From: Nesterenkonia lutea
GTDB taxonomy: Bacteria > Actinomycetota > Actinomycetes > Actinomycetales > Micrococcaceae
Direction: 5' to 3'
Length of the DNA stretch: 64,000 bases
Assembly (NCBI RefSeq): GCF_014873955.1
Contig: NZ_JADBED010000001.1
Coordinates: 1,984,001 to 2,048,000, forward strand
This document shows, piece after piece, positions 23,964 to 32,171 of the stretch. Position 1 is the stretch's first letter. Every line of letters begins with the position of its first letter. Both the position numbers and the translations under genes were made by a program. The notes under the pieces were generated by a model, which had not been told where the DNA came from, ran no database searches, and was given only the letters and a program-made list of their open reading frames with translations.

Positions 23964-25397
23964 TCAGCGCGTCATCGGACTGAGCTCGAGGTGGCCTGCT
24001 CCGCGCAGGAACTGCCCGACCGGCGCCAGCGCGCTGGTCGTGTCCCGTGGGCTGAAGAGCTCGATCCCCCGCAGCACGGCACCGATCACGGTGCCGGTGA
24101 TCTCGTAGTGCTCATAGGCCGAGATCGGATTCTTGTGCGCGAGCCCCATCGCGGACACCACATTGGTCTCCTGCGGGTCATAGATCACCAGATCCGCGTC
24201 CCGGCCCGGGGCGATGATGCCCTTGCGGCTCAGGCCTGCCAGTGCCGCCGTGTTCTCAGCCATCCAGCTGCTGACCTGTTCGATGCCGATGCCCCGCAGA
24301 CGTGCCTCATGGGCAACCGCGGAGAACCCCACCTGCAGCCCCGAGATGCCGCCCCAGGCCTGCTGCAGGTCAGGGGCCCCTCGATGCTTCTCCTCCGCGG
24401 TGGAGGGCGAGTGGTCGCTGACCACCGCATCGATGATGCCTTCGCGCAGCGCGTCCCAGAGCGCCTCCCGGTTGCCGCTGTCACGAATGGGCGGGCAGCA
24501 CTTGAACTCGGCGGCCCCGTCCGGGATGGAGTCAGCCTCGAAGCACAGGTAGTGCGGGCAGGTCTCCACGGTCAGCGGCAGGCCCTCCGTGCGTGCCGCA
24601 GCGATGATGTCCAGGGCCCGTGCGGAGGCAAGGTGCAGGATATGGGTGCGGCAGCCGGTCTCGCGGACCGCCTCGATGAGATCGCTGATCGCCGCCACCT
24701 CCGCATCGTGTGGGCGGGTGAGCGCCCAGTCCGCGTAGTGGCTGAGCCGGCGTCGTCGTCCGGTGACCTCTGTTGCCCGTTCGATGGTCTCGGCATCCTC
24801 GGCGTGGACGATCACGAGCCCGTCGAAGCGGGCGACCTCCGCCATGGCCTCGCGCAGCTGTTCCCCGTTGACCGGCGGGAACTCATCGACACCTGACGGG
24901 AGCAGGAAGCACTTGAAGCCGAAGGCTCCTGCCTCCCAGAGCGGCCTGAGCTGGGCGGTATTGCCGGGGATGATGCCTCCCCAGAAGCCGACGTCCACAT
25001 AGGTCTGCCCCATGGCGGCCCGCTGCTTGATCCGCAGGGACTCCACGTCCACTGTGGGCGGGATGCTGTTCAGCGGCATGTCCACCACCGAGGTGACACC
25101 TCCCAGCGCTGCTGCCATGGTGCCGGTGGCGAAGCCTTCCCAGCTCGTCCGGCCGGGTTCATTGATGTGCACGTGCGTGTCCACGTTCCCGGGGAGCACC
25201 AGGTGAGAGGGCCTGACCACGGTCATGCCGGCACCGGCGCCGACATCACTGGCCTTGACGATCTCCTCGCGGCGTCGCCCCTCCCCGGTGCTCAGCCGAT
25301 GGATCCGCGCGATCTCGCCGTCGAGGATCTCCAGGTGAGCTGGGACGAACTCACCGCCGAGCAGCACCTGCTCCGCGATGAGGTGGCGCAGCGTCAT
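23964..25397 (-). CDS. allB: Allantoinase
   Basis: A 477-residue cyclic amidohydrolase that opens allantoin to allantoate. Metal-site motifs are GNVDTHVHINEPG (about 69-81), FKCFLLPSGVDEFP with the Lys expected to be carboxylated, a His in IVHAEDAE, HLASARA and SDHSPST with the catalytic Asp. These fit allantoinase better than dihydropyrimidinase. The ATG at 25397 overlaps the stop of a 20-codon leader frame (ATGA). The IclR-type gene follows after 28 nt. Urate oxidase, HIU hydrolase and allantoate amidohydrolase are all close by, which supports the call. Confidence 0.93.
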   Translation of the reverse strand: MTLRHLIAEQVLLGGEFVPAHLEILDGEIARIHRLSTGEGRRREEIVKASDVGAGAGMTVVRPSHLVLPGNVDTHVHINEPGRTSWEGFATGTMAAALGGVTSVVDMPLNSIPPTVDVESLRIKQRAAMGQTYVDVGFWGGIIPGNTAQLRPLWEAGAFGFKCFLLPSGVDEFPPVNGEQLREAMAEVARFDGLVIVHAEDAETIERATEVTGRRRRLSHYADWALTRPHDAEVAAISDLIEAVRETGCRTHILHLASARALDIIAAARTEGLPLTVETCPHYLCFEADSIPDGAAEFKCCPPIRDSGNREALWDALREGIIDAVVSDHSPSTAEEKHRGAPDLQQAWGGISGLQVGFSAVAHEARLRGIGIEQVSSWMAENTAALAGLSRKGIIAPGRDADLVIYDPQETNVVSAMGLAHKNPISAYEHYEITGTVIGAVLRGIELFSPRDTTSALAPVGQFLRGAGHLELSPMTR

Positions 25398-25456
25398 CGG
25401 CCCGGGGCCGCGGCCCTGGCGGCGGCATCTGTCGCCGTGGTGTGCTCGACACTCAT
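25394..25456 (-). CDS. Putative 20-residue leader peptide coupled to allB
   Basis: A short frame starts at an ATG at 25456 with AAGAAGGTGA just upstream, a better ribosome-binding site than that of allB itself. It encodes MSVEHTTATD followed by ten residues rich in Ala, and ends in a TGA that overlaps the allB ATG. The arrangement suggests translational coupling or leader control of allB. It may instead be a chance frame. No known family is recognisable. Confidence 0.35.
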   Translation of the reverse strand: MSVEHTTATDAAARAAAPGR

Positions 25457-25515
25457 GGATTCACCTTCTTCTGAGACCGGAACTGCGGGATCCCTCTACG
25501 CTATGAGCGCGGTGT

Positions 25516-25529
25516 TAGGGAAGTGTTTC
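25516..25529. promoter_or_regulatory. Degenerate GAAAC-type box upstream of allB
   Basis: Read on the minus strand this is GAAACACTTCCCTA. It matches the first nine bases of the perfect site at 2105 but not the second half. It lies in the 110-nt gap between urate oxidase and the allB leader, about 60 nt before the leader start. Confidence 0.25.
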
Positions 25530-25566
25530 CGCTCGATTGCCGCCTCGAGAAGGCTCAGCAGGACGC

Positions 25567-26505
25567 TCAGCAGAAGCCTGCGATCCATTCCCAAGCCTGG
25601 GGCCGCGCCGGTGCGCCCCTGCGGGTGACCGAGGCGTTCATCAGACCGTAGGGCCTGTCCCCCGCCTGGAAGACCTCATTGGGGTTCTCCAGTCCGAAGG
25701 GACTCAGGTCCACCACATAGTGGTGGTTGTTCGGCATCACGAAACGGATGTCCTCGATCTCCTCTATGGCGCCCAGCACTGCCTCGCCTGCGGCGTAGAG
25801 GGTCTGCTGCAGCGACAGCGAGTGGACCAGCGCGAACTGCTCAAGCACGATCTGTTTCACCCGGGCGTAGACAGCATCGAAGTCGACGGCCCCCGCAGCA
25901 GCCTGCCCCTCGGCGCCGGCGGCGAAGAGCCAACGTGCGGTGATGTCCGTGGCCATCACCCGATCGTCAGTCTCCGGCAGGGTGGTGTAGCGATCCTTCG
26001 GATACCCGGAGAACTCGCTGCCGGTGGTCTTCAGCACGGTGAGGTCGCTGAAGCCGCCCACCAGGTGCTCGACTCCGTCGGCGATGGTCAGCGCGGCGGT
26101 GCGGATCTCCTGTTTGGACTTCACGAAGGAGTGCTCATGCTCGGTGAGCGTGCCATCGGGACCCGGAACCCGAATTCGCTCCCAGGGGTAGGACTCTGCG
26201 GACCAGCGGCCGCCGGAGACCTCGGCCTGGCCGGTGAAGTGCTGGCCGAGCAGCAGCAGGAACTGCTCGGGGGTGGTGATGCCGTGCTCCTTGGCGAAGG
26301 CGTAGACCGTGTTCTTCTGCGTATCGGTGGCGATGACCCGGGTGTTGTCGCCGCTGGTGTAGCACTCGGTGAAGTCCCCGCGCAGCATGGAGCTGACATT
26401 GAGGTCCACGAGCGTGTGGACCGGGGTCTCGCGGTTGACACGGACCACACGGACCTCGGCCTTCCCGTACTGGTTCGGACCGAGGACGATGTCGGAACTG
26501 CTCAT
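25567..26505 (-). CDS. Urate oxidase (uricase)
   Basis: A 312-residue cofactor-free oxidase that converts urate to 5-hydroxyisourate. The ATG at 26505 has AAGGAG 6 nt upstream; the longer frame to 27324 overlaps other genes. Family signatures are NQYGKAEVRVVRV with the active-site Lys, the TDTQKNTVYAFAKEH segment with the active-site Thr, and MPNNHHYVVDLSPFGLEN with the His of the triad. The length is normal. It follows the HIU hydrolase gene (110 nt apart) and precedes allB, so urate-to-allantoate genes run in one direction. Confidence 0.96.
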   Translation of the reverse strand: MSSSDIVLGPNQYGKAEVRVVRVNRETPVHTLVDLNVSSMLRGDFTECYTSGDNTRVIATDTQKNTVYAFAKEHGITTPEQFLLLLGQHFTGQAEVSGGRWSAESYPWERIRVPGPDGTLTEHEHSFVKSKQEIRTAALTIADGVEHLVGGFSDLTVLKTTGSEFSGYPKDRYTTLPETDDRVMATDITARWLFAAGAEGQAAAGAVDFDAVYARVKQIVLEQFALVHSLSLQQTLYAAGEAVLGAIEEIEDIRFVMPNNHHYVVDLSPFGLENPNEVFQAGDRPYGLMNASVTRRGAPARPQAWEWIAGFC

Positions 26506-26615
26506 GGAATTCTCCTTCAAGGGCGAGTCGGCGTGGGAAGTCGGATGCGAGTGATCGGCACGGGCGGGCCGGTGTTCGACGGGGATCGGCGGGCGGGCAA
26601 GAGCTCCCGTGCTGG

Positions 26616-26942
26616 TCAGCTGCCCCGGTAGGTGCTGTAGCCGAAGGGGCTCAGCAGCAGCGGCACGTGATAATGCTCCGCCGAGGCGTCCACGGCGAAG
26701 GTCAGCGTGACCTCGGGGAAGAAGTGGGCGACCTCGCGGGAGGCGAAGTACTCTGCCGTGGCGAAGACGAGCCGGTAGGCGCCGGCGGGAAGCTTTTCCG
26801 GGCCAAGGTCCGCGATGCGACCGTCGGCGTCGGTGGTGCCCGAGCCGAGCGGCGCTCCCTCGGATCCCACCAGCTTCACGGCGATTCCGCGCGCCGGAGT
26901 CCCGGTGGTGGTGTCCAGGACATGGGTGGTGATGAGACTCAT
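26616..26942 (-). CDS. 5-hydroxyisourate hydrolase (transthyretin-like)
   Basis: A 108-residue enzyme that hydrolyses 5-hydroxyisourate to OHCU. The ATG at 26942 (MSLITTHVLDTTTG) has GAGGAG upstream. The family motifs are complete: the N-terminal ITTHVLDTTTG.PARG with the first active-site His, YRLVFATAEYF with the Arg region, and the C-terminal HYHVPLLLSPFGYSTYRGS ending in the diagnostic YRGS. The RpiR-type regulator precedes it and urate oxidase follows. Confidence 0.95.
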   Translation of the reverse strand: MSLITTHVLDTTTGTPARGIAVKLVGSEGAPLGSGTTDADGRIADLGPEKLPAGAYRLVFATAEYFASREVAHFFPEVTLTFAVDASAEHYHVPLLLSPFGYSTYRGS

Positions 26943-26986
26943 CGTGGCTCCTCTTCTCAGTGCTGAAGTCCTCAATGCTCAAGTGC

Positions 26987-27874
26987 TCAGTGCTCGAGCT
27001 CGTCGAGCTCGTCATAGGCCCGCGCGATCGCGGAGATGCGTTTTCGGCCCGCTCCCAGCTGCCGGTTGAGCACCCCGTTGGCGAGCAGGCTGACCAGGGA
27101 CATCGCTGCGGCGTAGCTGTCGAAGGCGCCCTCGGAATCGATCGGGCATTCGATCCAGCAGTCGGCCTCCATGGCATAGTGCCGGGAGGTGCTGTCGCCG
27201 AGACACAGCAGCTGGGCCCCGGAGGAGGCCACCGCCCGGACGGCCTTGCCGAAGACCACGGGACGACGGCGGAAGCCCACCGCCACCACCAGGTCCCCGG
27301 CTGAGATCCCGGCCAGCTCCTCACCCAGCGTCTGTCCCGGCTGAGGTGCGATCCGGACCCTGGGGCGTGTCTGGATGAGCTGCTGGTGCAGGTGCAGCGC
27401 CACCGGGTAGCTGTTGCGCAGTCCCAGCAGGATCACCCGGTCGGCGCTGGTGAGCATCTCCACCGCCTGGTGAAGCCGGCCTTCGGCCAGACCTGCGCCG
27501 AGTCGGGCCAGGTTCTCGTGGTCGCGCGCCTCGTGGCGCTGCAGGCCGGTGGAGCCCTCGGTGTCGGCCGAGGTCACCGGCGCGGCGGTGGGCACCCCGC
27601 GGCTGCGCAGCGCTCGGGCGTGGTCCTTGACCTCGCGGAAGTCCTCGAAGTCCAGCTTGCGGAAGAGCCGGGAGACGGTGGCCTTGGAGACCCCTGTCTC
27701 GCGGCTGATGTCAGCGGCGGAGAAGATCGCCAGGTCCCCCAGGTGCTCGAGCAGAAAATCTGCGACCCTTCGCTCCTGCGGGGCCAGGGCGCCGTAGTGG
27801 GCGTCGATGCGGGCATCGATCCGGGTCTCTGCCTCGAGCCGGGGCTCGCTCTCACCGATCTGTGGCGTCGTCAT
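26987..27874 (-). CDS. RpiR/MurR-family transcriptional regulator with SIS domain
   Basis: A 295-residue regulator. The N-terminal HTH_6 domain (about 22-95) includes LAPQERRVADFLLEHL, FSAADISRETGVSKATVSRL and FRKLDFEDFREVKDHARAL. The C-terminal SIS domain (about 135-265) includes VILLGLRNSYPVALHLHQQL and GDLVVAVGFRRRP. SIS domains usually bind sugar phosphates, but RpiR-type regulators with this architecture also occur in purine and allantoin operons. Its ATG overlaps the allC stop (ATGA at 27871-27874), and HIU hydrolase follows. A role as pathway sensor is inferred from position only. Confidence 0.85.
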   Translation of the reverse strand: MTTPQIGESEPRLEAETRIDARIDAHYGALAPQERRVADFLLEHLGDLAIFSAADISRETGVSKATVSRLFRKLDFEDFREVKDHARALRSRGVPTAAPVTSADTEGSTGLQRHEARDHENLARLGAGLAEGRLHQAVEMLTSADRVILLGLRNSYPVALHLHQQLIQTRPRVRIAPQPGQTLGEELAGISAGDLVVAVGFRRRPVVFGKAVRAVASSGAQLLCLGDSTSRHYAMEADCWIECPIDSEGAFDSYAAAMSLVSLLANGVLNRQLGAGRKRISAIARAYDELDELEH

Positions 27875-29124
27875 CTTCCTGCTCGCTCTCCATGCTCTCG
27901 TGCGACTTCCCAGACGGTGCTCTCCAGCGCCTGCAGCGCCAGCGCCACGTCGGTGACCATCACGTTCTCCTGCGGGTGGTGGCTGATCCCGTCCTCACAG
28001 CGGGTGAAGAGCATCGCGACGTCGGTCACCGATGCCATGGCCATGGCGTCGTGCCCGGCTCTGGAGTACAGCGTGATCGGCTCGGCGTCTCCGGTGGCCG
28101 CCACCCCTGCTGCCAGGGCCCGGCGCAGTCTCTCCGAGCAGGTCACGGTCGGGGCGGAATGGATCTCCTCCACCGTCAGCTCGAGATTCCGCTGCGCACA
28201 GAATCCCGCCAGCGCCGTGTGGATCTCCTCCCACGCGGCGTCGCGCAGCTCATCGGACTCGGCGCGGAGGTCCAGGGAGAGGTCAGCCTCCCCGGGCACC
28301 ACGTTCACCGCCCCTGGACGCGTCTCGAGCTGGCCCACGGTGGCGATGACGCCACGCTCGCGGCCGATCCGCTCCACGTCGAGCACTGCCTGGGCGGCGC
28401 CGATCAGGGCATCGCGACGACGCTCATAGGGAGTTCCTCCGGCGTGGCGGGCCTCGCCCTGGATGGCGAGCCGGAAGCGTCGCGCGCCGGCGATGGAGCT
28501 CACCAGTCCCAGTGGTCGCTGCGCGGCCTCGAGGTAGGGGCCCTGCTCGATGTGTGCTTCGAGGTACCCGACCAGCTCCTCGGGCGACCGTGCGGCGTCG
28601 TCGACCTTCTCCGGATCCAGTCCGAAGTCCCAGAAGGCCTGGGCCATGCTGATGCCCTCGGCGTCGGCGACCTCCCACCAGTGCGGGTCCCAGGTGCCGG
28701 CCATGGCCCGGGAACCGAGCAGGGTGGCGCCGAAGCGGGCACCCTCCTCGTCGGCGAAGGCGACGATCTCCACAGCGAAGGGAAGCTCACGGGCGTGGGG
28801 CCCCAGCAGTCGGGCGGTCTCGATCCCCAGCAGCACACCCATGATGCCGTCGTAGCGTCCTGCATCGGGCACGGTGTCCAGGTGGGAGGCGATGATCAGC
28901 GCAGGCAGACCGGGCTCACGTCCCTCGAGCCGAGCACACTGGTTGCCCGCGGCGTCCTGCCAGGTCTCCATCCCCACTTCGGTCATCCACGCGGCGGCAA
29001 GTGCGTTGTGCCGCTGGTGCTCCTCGGTCAGGTAGGCACGCAGTATCCCATCCGGGAGGGCGCTGATGGCGGCGAGCTCATCACAGCGCGCCATGATGCG
29101 CGCCGCCGCTGCGTCGATGGTCAT
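27871..29124 (-). CDS. allC: Allantoate amidohydrolase (M20/peptidase family fold)
   Basis: A 417-residue metallo-amidohydrolase that takes allantoate to ureidoglycine with release of ammonia and carbon dioxide. The M20-type metal ligands are visible in SHLDTVPDAGRYDGIMGV (His and Asp), ADEEGARFG (Glu pair), HIEQGPYLEA (His of the lid domain) and SRAGHDAMAMASV (final His). HIEQGP is typical of allantoate amidohydrolase, ureidoglycolate hydrolase and beta-ureidopropionase. Local context favours allantoate. It overlaps both neighbours by 4 nt (PucG-like gene upstream, RpiR gene downstream). Confidence 0.92.
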   Translation of the reverse strand: MTIDAAAARIMARCDELAAISALPDGILRAYLTEEHQRHNALAAAWMTEVGMETWQDAAGNQCARLEGREPGLPALIIASHLDTVPDAGRYDGIMGVLLGIETARLLGPHARELPFAVEIVAFADEEGARFGATLLGSRAMAGTWDPHWWEVADAEGISMAQAFWDFGLDPEKVDDAARSPEELVGYLEAHIEQGPYLEAAQRPLGLVSSIAGARRFRLAIQGEARHAGGTPYERRRDALIGAAQAVLDVERIGRERGVIATVGQLETRPGAVNVVPGEADLSLDLRAESDELRDAAWEEIHTALAGFCAQRNLELTVEEIHSAPTVTCSERLRRALAAGVAATGDAEPITLYSRAGHDAMAMASVTDVAMLFTRCEDGISHHPQENVMVTDVALALQALESTVWEVAREHGERAGR

Positions 29125-30386
29125 GCGGGCACCTCACCGGGCTGCTGGGCCTGGCTGCCCGCGTGGTCCTGGTAGATCTCCGCTGCCGCCCCGGTCCCGC
29201 CGCCGGGCCGGACCTCTGCGCCGCCGGCGCGCAGCACCTGCTCCAGCGCGGCCAGGGTGATCATGACCGCGTCCTTGCGGGCGTTATACCCCATCGTGCC
29301 GATCCGCCAGACCTTGCCGTGCAGCGGTCCGAAGCTGGTGCCGATCTCGATGCCGTAGTCGGCCAGCATGGCCGATCGGACGGCGTCGCCGTCGACCCCT
29401 GCCGGGATATCCACGGCGACCACATTGTTCATCTTGTGTGTGATGTCGCCGAAGACCTCTAGACCGAGTCCCTGGACTCCTGCCAGCATGGCCCGACCAT
29501 GGAGCTCGTGACGAGCGACGGCGGCGTCGAGACCTTCGTCCAGCAGCAGTCGGGCGCATTCGCGGGCTCCGTAGAGCATGGAGGTGGCTTCGGTGTGGTG
29601 GTTCAGGCGCTGCGGCGCCCAGTAGTCCATGATCATGGCCAGATCGAAGTAGTTCGACGCGATTCTGGTGCCGCGGCCCGCGGTGCCGTCGGCGATGCCC
29701 GCTTCGACGTGCCGCCGCGAGCGGATGGCGTCCACGGCGCGATCCGAGAGACTGATCGGAGCCGAGCCGGAGGGACCGCCGAGGCACTTCTGCAGCCCCG
29801 CGGTGACGGCGTCGATCTTCCACTCATCGGCGGAGAACTCATTGCCGGCCAGCGAGGCGGTCACATCGGTGTAGAAGAGCACGCCGTGGCGCTGACAGAT
29901 CTCACCGATGTCCTCGAGCGGCTGGTTCATCGTGGTGGAGGTGTCGCCCTGGACCAGGGCGAGCAGGGCGGGGCGCTCCTCGATGATGGCCTGCTCGATC
30001 TCCTCGGGCGTGAAGACCTGGCCCCAGGTCTTCTCCCGGACGGCGACCTCAGCTCCGGCGCGCACGGCGATCTCCTTGAGCAGGTGACCGAACCGTCCGA
30101 AGATCGGCACGAGCACTTTGGCACCGGGTTCGATCAGCGAGATCAGGGCCGCTTCAATGCCTGCCCGGGAGGTGCCGTCTACCAGGAACGTGGCCTCGTT
30201 GCTGGTCTTGAAGACCCCGCGGTAGAGCTCCATGACTTCGTTCATGTAGCCGGTCATCGCCGGATCATACTGACCCACGAGCTGAGCTGACATGGCGCGC
30301 AGGACGCGCGGATCGGCGTTGATCGGGCCTGGCCCCATGAGCAGCCGGGGCGGCGGATTGATCTGGCTGGAACTCATACTGGACAT
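29121..30386 (-). CDS. PucG-like ureidoglycine/alanine-glyoxylate aminotransferase
   Basis: A 421-residue class V aminotransferase. It begins with LLMGPGPINADPRVL, typical of alanine-glyoxylate aminotransferases and PucG. The PLP Lys is K200 in TAGLQKCLGGPSG, and the cofactor Asp lies in YTDVTASLAG. In purine-degrading bacteria PucG transfers the amino group of ureidoglycine to glyoxylate, giving oxalurate and glycine. Overlap with allC by ATGA supports that role. Start choice is uncertain: ATG at 30386 or 30377, both weakly preceded by a ribosome site. A GAAAC palindrome ends only 7 nt before 30386, so the [15 protein letters not shown] must be very close to, or at, the start codon. Confidence 0.9.
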   Translation of the reverse strand: MSSMSSSQINPPPRLLMGPGPINADPRVLRAMSAQLVGQYDPAMTGYMNEVMELYRGVFKTSNEATFLVDGTSRAGIEAALISLIEPGAKVLVPIFGRFGHLLKEIAVRAGAEVAVREKTWGQVFTPEEIEQAIIEERPALLALVQGDTSTTMNQPLEDIGEICQRHGVLFYTDVTASLAGNEFSADEWKIDAVTAGLQKCLGGPSGSAPISLSDRAVDAIRSRRHVEAGIADGTAGRGTRIASNYFDLAMIMDYWAPQRLNHHTEATSMLYGARECARLLLDEGLDAAVARHELHGRAMLAGVQGLGLEVFGDITHKMNNVVAVDIPAGVDGDAVRSAMLADYGIEIGTSFGPLHGKVWRIGTMGYNARKDAVMITLAALEQVLRAGGAEVRPGGGTGAAAEIYQDHAGSQAQQPGEVPA

Positions 30387-30392
30387 CGTACT

Positions 30393-30406
30393 GAAACTAT
30401 TGTTTC
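30393..30406. promoter_or_regulatory. GAAAC-N4-GTTTC palindrome, copy 4
   Basis: GAAACTATTGTTTC sits inside the full 16-mer TGAAACTATTGTTTCA. It ends 7 nt before the PucG-like start. A second half-site, GAAACAGATG, follows at 30413, identical to the left part of the site at 17810. Confidence 0.62.
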
Positions 30407-30429
30407 ATCCGTGAAACAGATGCGTATCC

Positions 30430-30924
30430 TCACGAGACGGCCTGTTCCAGCCTCCGCACAGCGATCTCAGCCAGCTGCTCGCGGCGCACCGCGGCCTCCT
30501 CCTCCGGCGAGTTCTGCAGTCGAAGCTCGAGCTGGCTTCTCATCTCCCGGTCCGAGCGGCCTGCGGCGCGGATCAGGAAGATCCGGTCGAAGCGCTGCTC
30601 GTAGGCCTCGTTGGCGCTGATCCATTCCGCCTGGGCGGCCTCATCGGCACCGAGGCTGCCCTGTTCACGTCGGGAGGCCTCGGCCTCTCGGGATGTTCCC
30701 TGGGCCTTCTCCCCGATCCGTGGGTGGTGCTCCAGCGCCCCGTCGACCTCCAGATCGGTCCAGCCCCTGGCCATCTCGGCCGCGGTCTCGGTCAGCTCGT
30801 CCACGCTGGCATAGGGGCGCCGAGCAAGGATCGCCGAACGCCAGGAGGGGATCGGCGCACAGGCGGCGAGCAGCTCGGTCAGTTCCTCCGGGGCGGCATC
30901 ATTGAATTCGCTGAGCTTCATCAT
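30430..30924 (-). CDS. OHCU decarboxylase (2-oxo-4-hydroxy-4-carboxy-5-ureidoimidazoline decarboxylase)
   Basis: A 164-residue enzyme that decarboxylates OHCU to S-allantoin. Family motifs are ALEHHPRIGEK with the catalytic His67, the Ser/Arg/Glu stretch SRREQGSL, and YEQRFDRIFLIRAAGRS. The ATG at 30924 overlaps the amidase stop (ATGA). A 43-nt gap with an operator separates it from the PucG-like gene, so it ends the fmdA-amidase-OHCU unit. Confidence 0.95.
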   Translation of the reverse strand: MMKLSEFNDAAPEELTELLAACAPIPSWRSAILARRPYASVDELTETAAEMARGWTDLEVDGALEHHPRIGEKAQGTSREAEASRREQGSLGADEAAQAEWISANEAYEQRFDRIFLIRAAGRSDREMRSQLELRLQNSPEEEAAVRREQLAEIAVRRLEQAVS

Positions 30925-32171
30925 CGGGTCTCCTGGGTCGACGGGAGCCGGGCATGGAATCTCTGCGCCCAGCGGACGAGTTCGCGATCACTGCCGACAG
31001 GTCCGAGCAGGCACACCCCAGTGGGAAGTCCCGCTGCCGTGCGCAGCGGGACATTGACGGCAGGGAGCCCGGCGAGCCCGGCCAGACAGGTGAGCATCAT
31101 GGTGCCGCGGCGGTGCTCCTCGATGACCTTGCCGCCCAGGGCAGCCTCGCTGCGCAGCGGCGCGGGACCGGCGGCCGAGGGAAGCGCCAGCACGGAGTCG
31201 CCGACCCATTCCCGGATGATCCGGCGTGCACCGGCGGCGAGCGCCCGGGCCTGCCGCTCCTGATCTGCGCTGAGCTGGCTGGCCATGCGGAACCGTGCGC
31301 CGACGTCGTCGGCCATCGCCTCCCAGCGGGCACCCACCCATGAACCGTGGTTCGCCCAGGCCTCACGCATCTGGATGATCCGGAATGCTTCGAGCCAGGC
31401 GGCGCGCATCTCGGCGGAGACGCCGTCGAGTCGCTTCAGGTGCACTCGCGGCCGCAGGGAGTTCTGATGCGCGGTCACACCGTCCACAGCGGCGCGCACG
31501 GTCTCTGCCACCTCCGGGTCCACCTGGTCGAAGAGGCTGGGGATGAGCGTGAGCTCCGCCGGCAGCCCGGCGTGCTGCTCTGCCTCCTGCCTGACGGGGA
31601 CGAGCACATCGGCGACCAGCCCCAGCGTCTCGGCGTCGCGGGTCATCCAGCCCACCGTGTCGAAGCTCTGCGCCAGCGGAAGCAGACCCTCGCGGGAGAT
31701 CAGCCCGTGGGTGCTGCGCATCCCCCATAGACCCTGATAAGAGGCCGGCACGCGGATGGACCCCCCGGTGTCCGTGCCGAGCCCGATGCTCGCCTCCCCC
31801 AGCGCGACGGCGGCCGCGGAGCCCGAGCTGGACCCGCCGCTGATCCGGTCGGCGGCCCTGGGGTTGGGCGGGGTCCCATAGTGCTGGTTGGTCCCGGCCA
31901 GAGAGAGGGCGAGCTCGTCGGTCTGCGCGATGCCGAGGACCTCGGCGCCGGCCTGCAGCAGCTGCGCAAGAGCGGCAGCCGTGGTGGTCTCCACGGCTGC
32001 CTCCGCCAGCCAGGTCGGATTGCCCGCACCGATGCGGTGACCCGCCACCGCATAGAGGTCCTTGACGGCGACGCTCTGGCCGTCCAGGGGTCCGGACCCG
32101 ACGGCCGGCACCAGCGGGGCGTGCGCGTCGCCGCCTTCTCGCCAGACCGTGCTGTCCTTGGTCTCCATCAC
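30921..32171 (-). CDS. Amidase signature family hydrolase (substrate unknown, purine-pathway context)
   Basis: A 416-residue amidase with the complete Ser-cisSer-Lys triad: Lys in VAVKDLYAVAG (about 37), the Gly/Ser-rich ISGGSSSGSAAAVALG, and the nucleophile in TDTGGSIRVPASYQG. It overlaps fmdA upstream and the OHCU decarboxylase downstream by 4 nt each. The family includes AtzF-type allophanate hydrolases and many amide hydrolases. A step missing from this pathway is disposal of oxalurate or oxamate, the likely PucG products, so such an amide is a candidate substrate. This is inference only. Confidence 0.85.
   Translation of the reverse strand: MMETKDSTVWREGGDAHAPLVPAVGSGPLDGQSVAVKDLYAVAGHRIGAGNPTWLAEAAVETTTAAALAQLLQAGAEVLGIAQTDELALSLAGTNQHYGTPPNPRAADRISGGSSSGSAAAVALGEASIGLGTDTGGSIRVPASYQGLWGMRSTHGLISREGLLPLAQSFDTVGWMTRDAETLGLVADVLVPVRQEAEQHAGLPAELTLIPSLFDQVDPEVAETVRAAVDGVTAHQNSLRPRVHLKRLDGVSAEMRAAWLEAFRIIQMREAWANHGSWVGARWEAMADDVGARFRMASQLSADQERQARALAAGARRIIREWVGDSVLALPSAAGPAPLRSEAALGGKVIEEHRRGTMMLTCLAGLAGLPAVNVPLRTAAGLPTGVCLLGPVGSDRELVRWAQRFHARLPSTQETR

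Noticed and set aside
26506..27324. N-terminal extension of the urate oxidase frame
   Set aside because: It would overlap HIU hydrolase and the RpiR gene, and the family N terminus begins at the ATG at 26505 with a good ribosome site.
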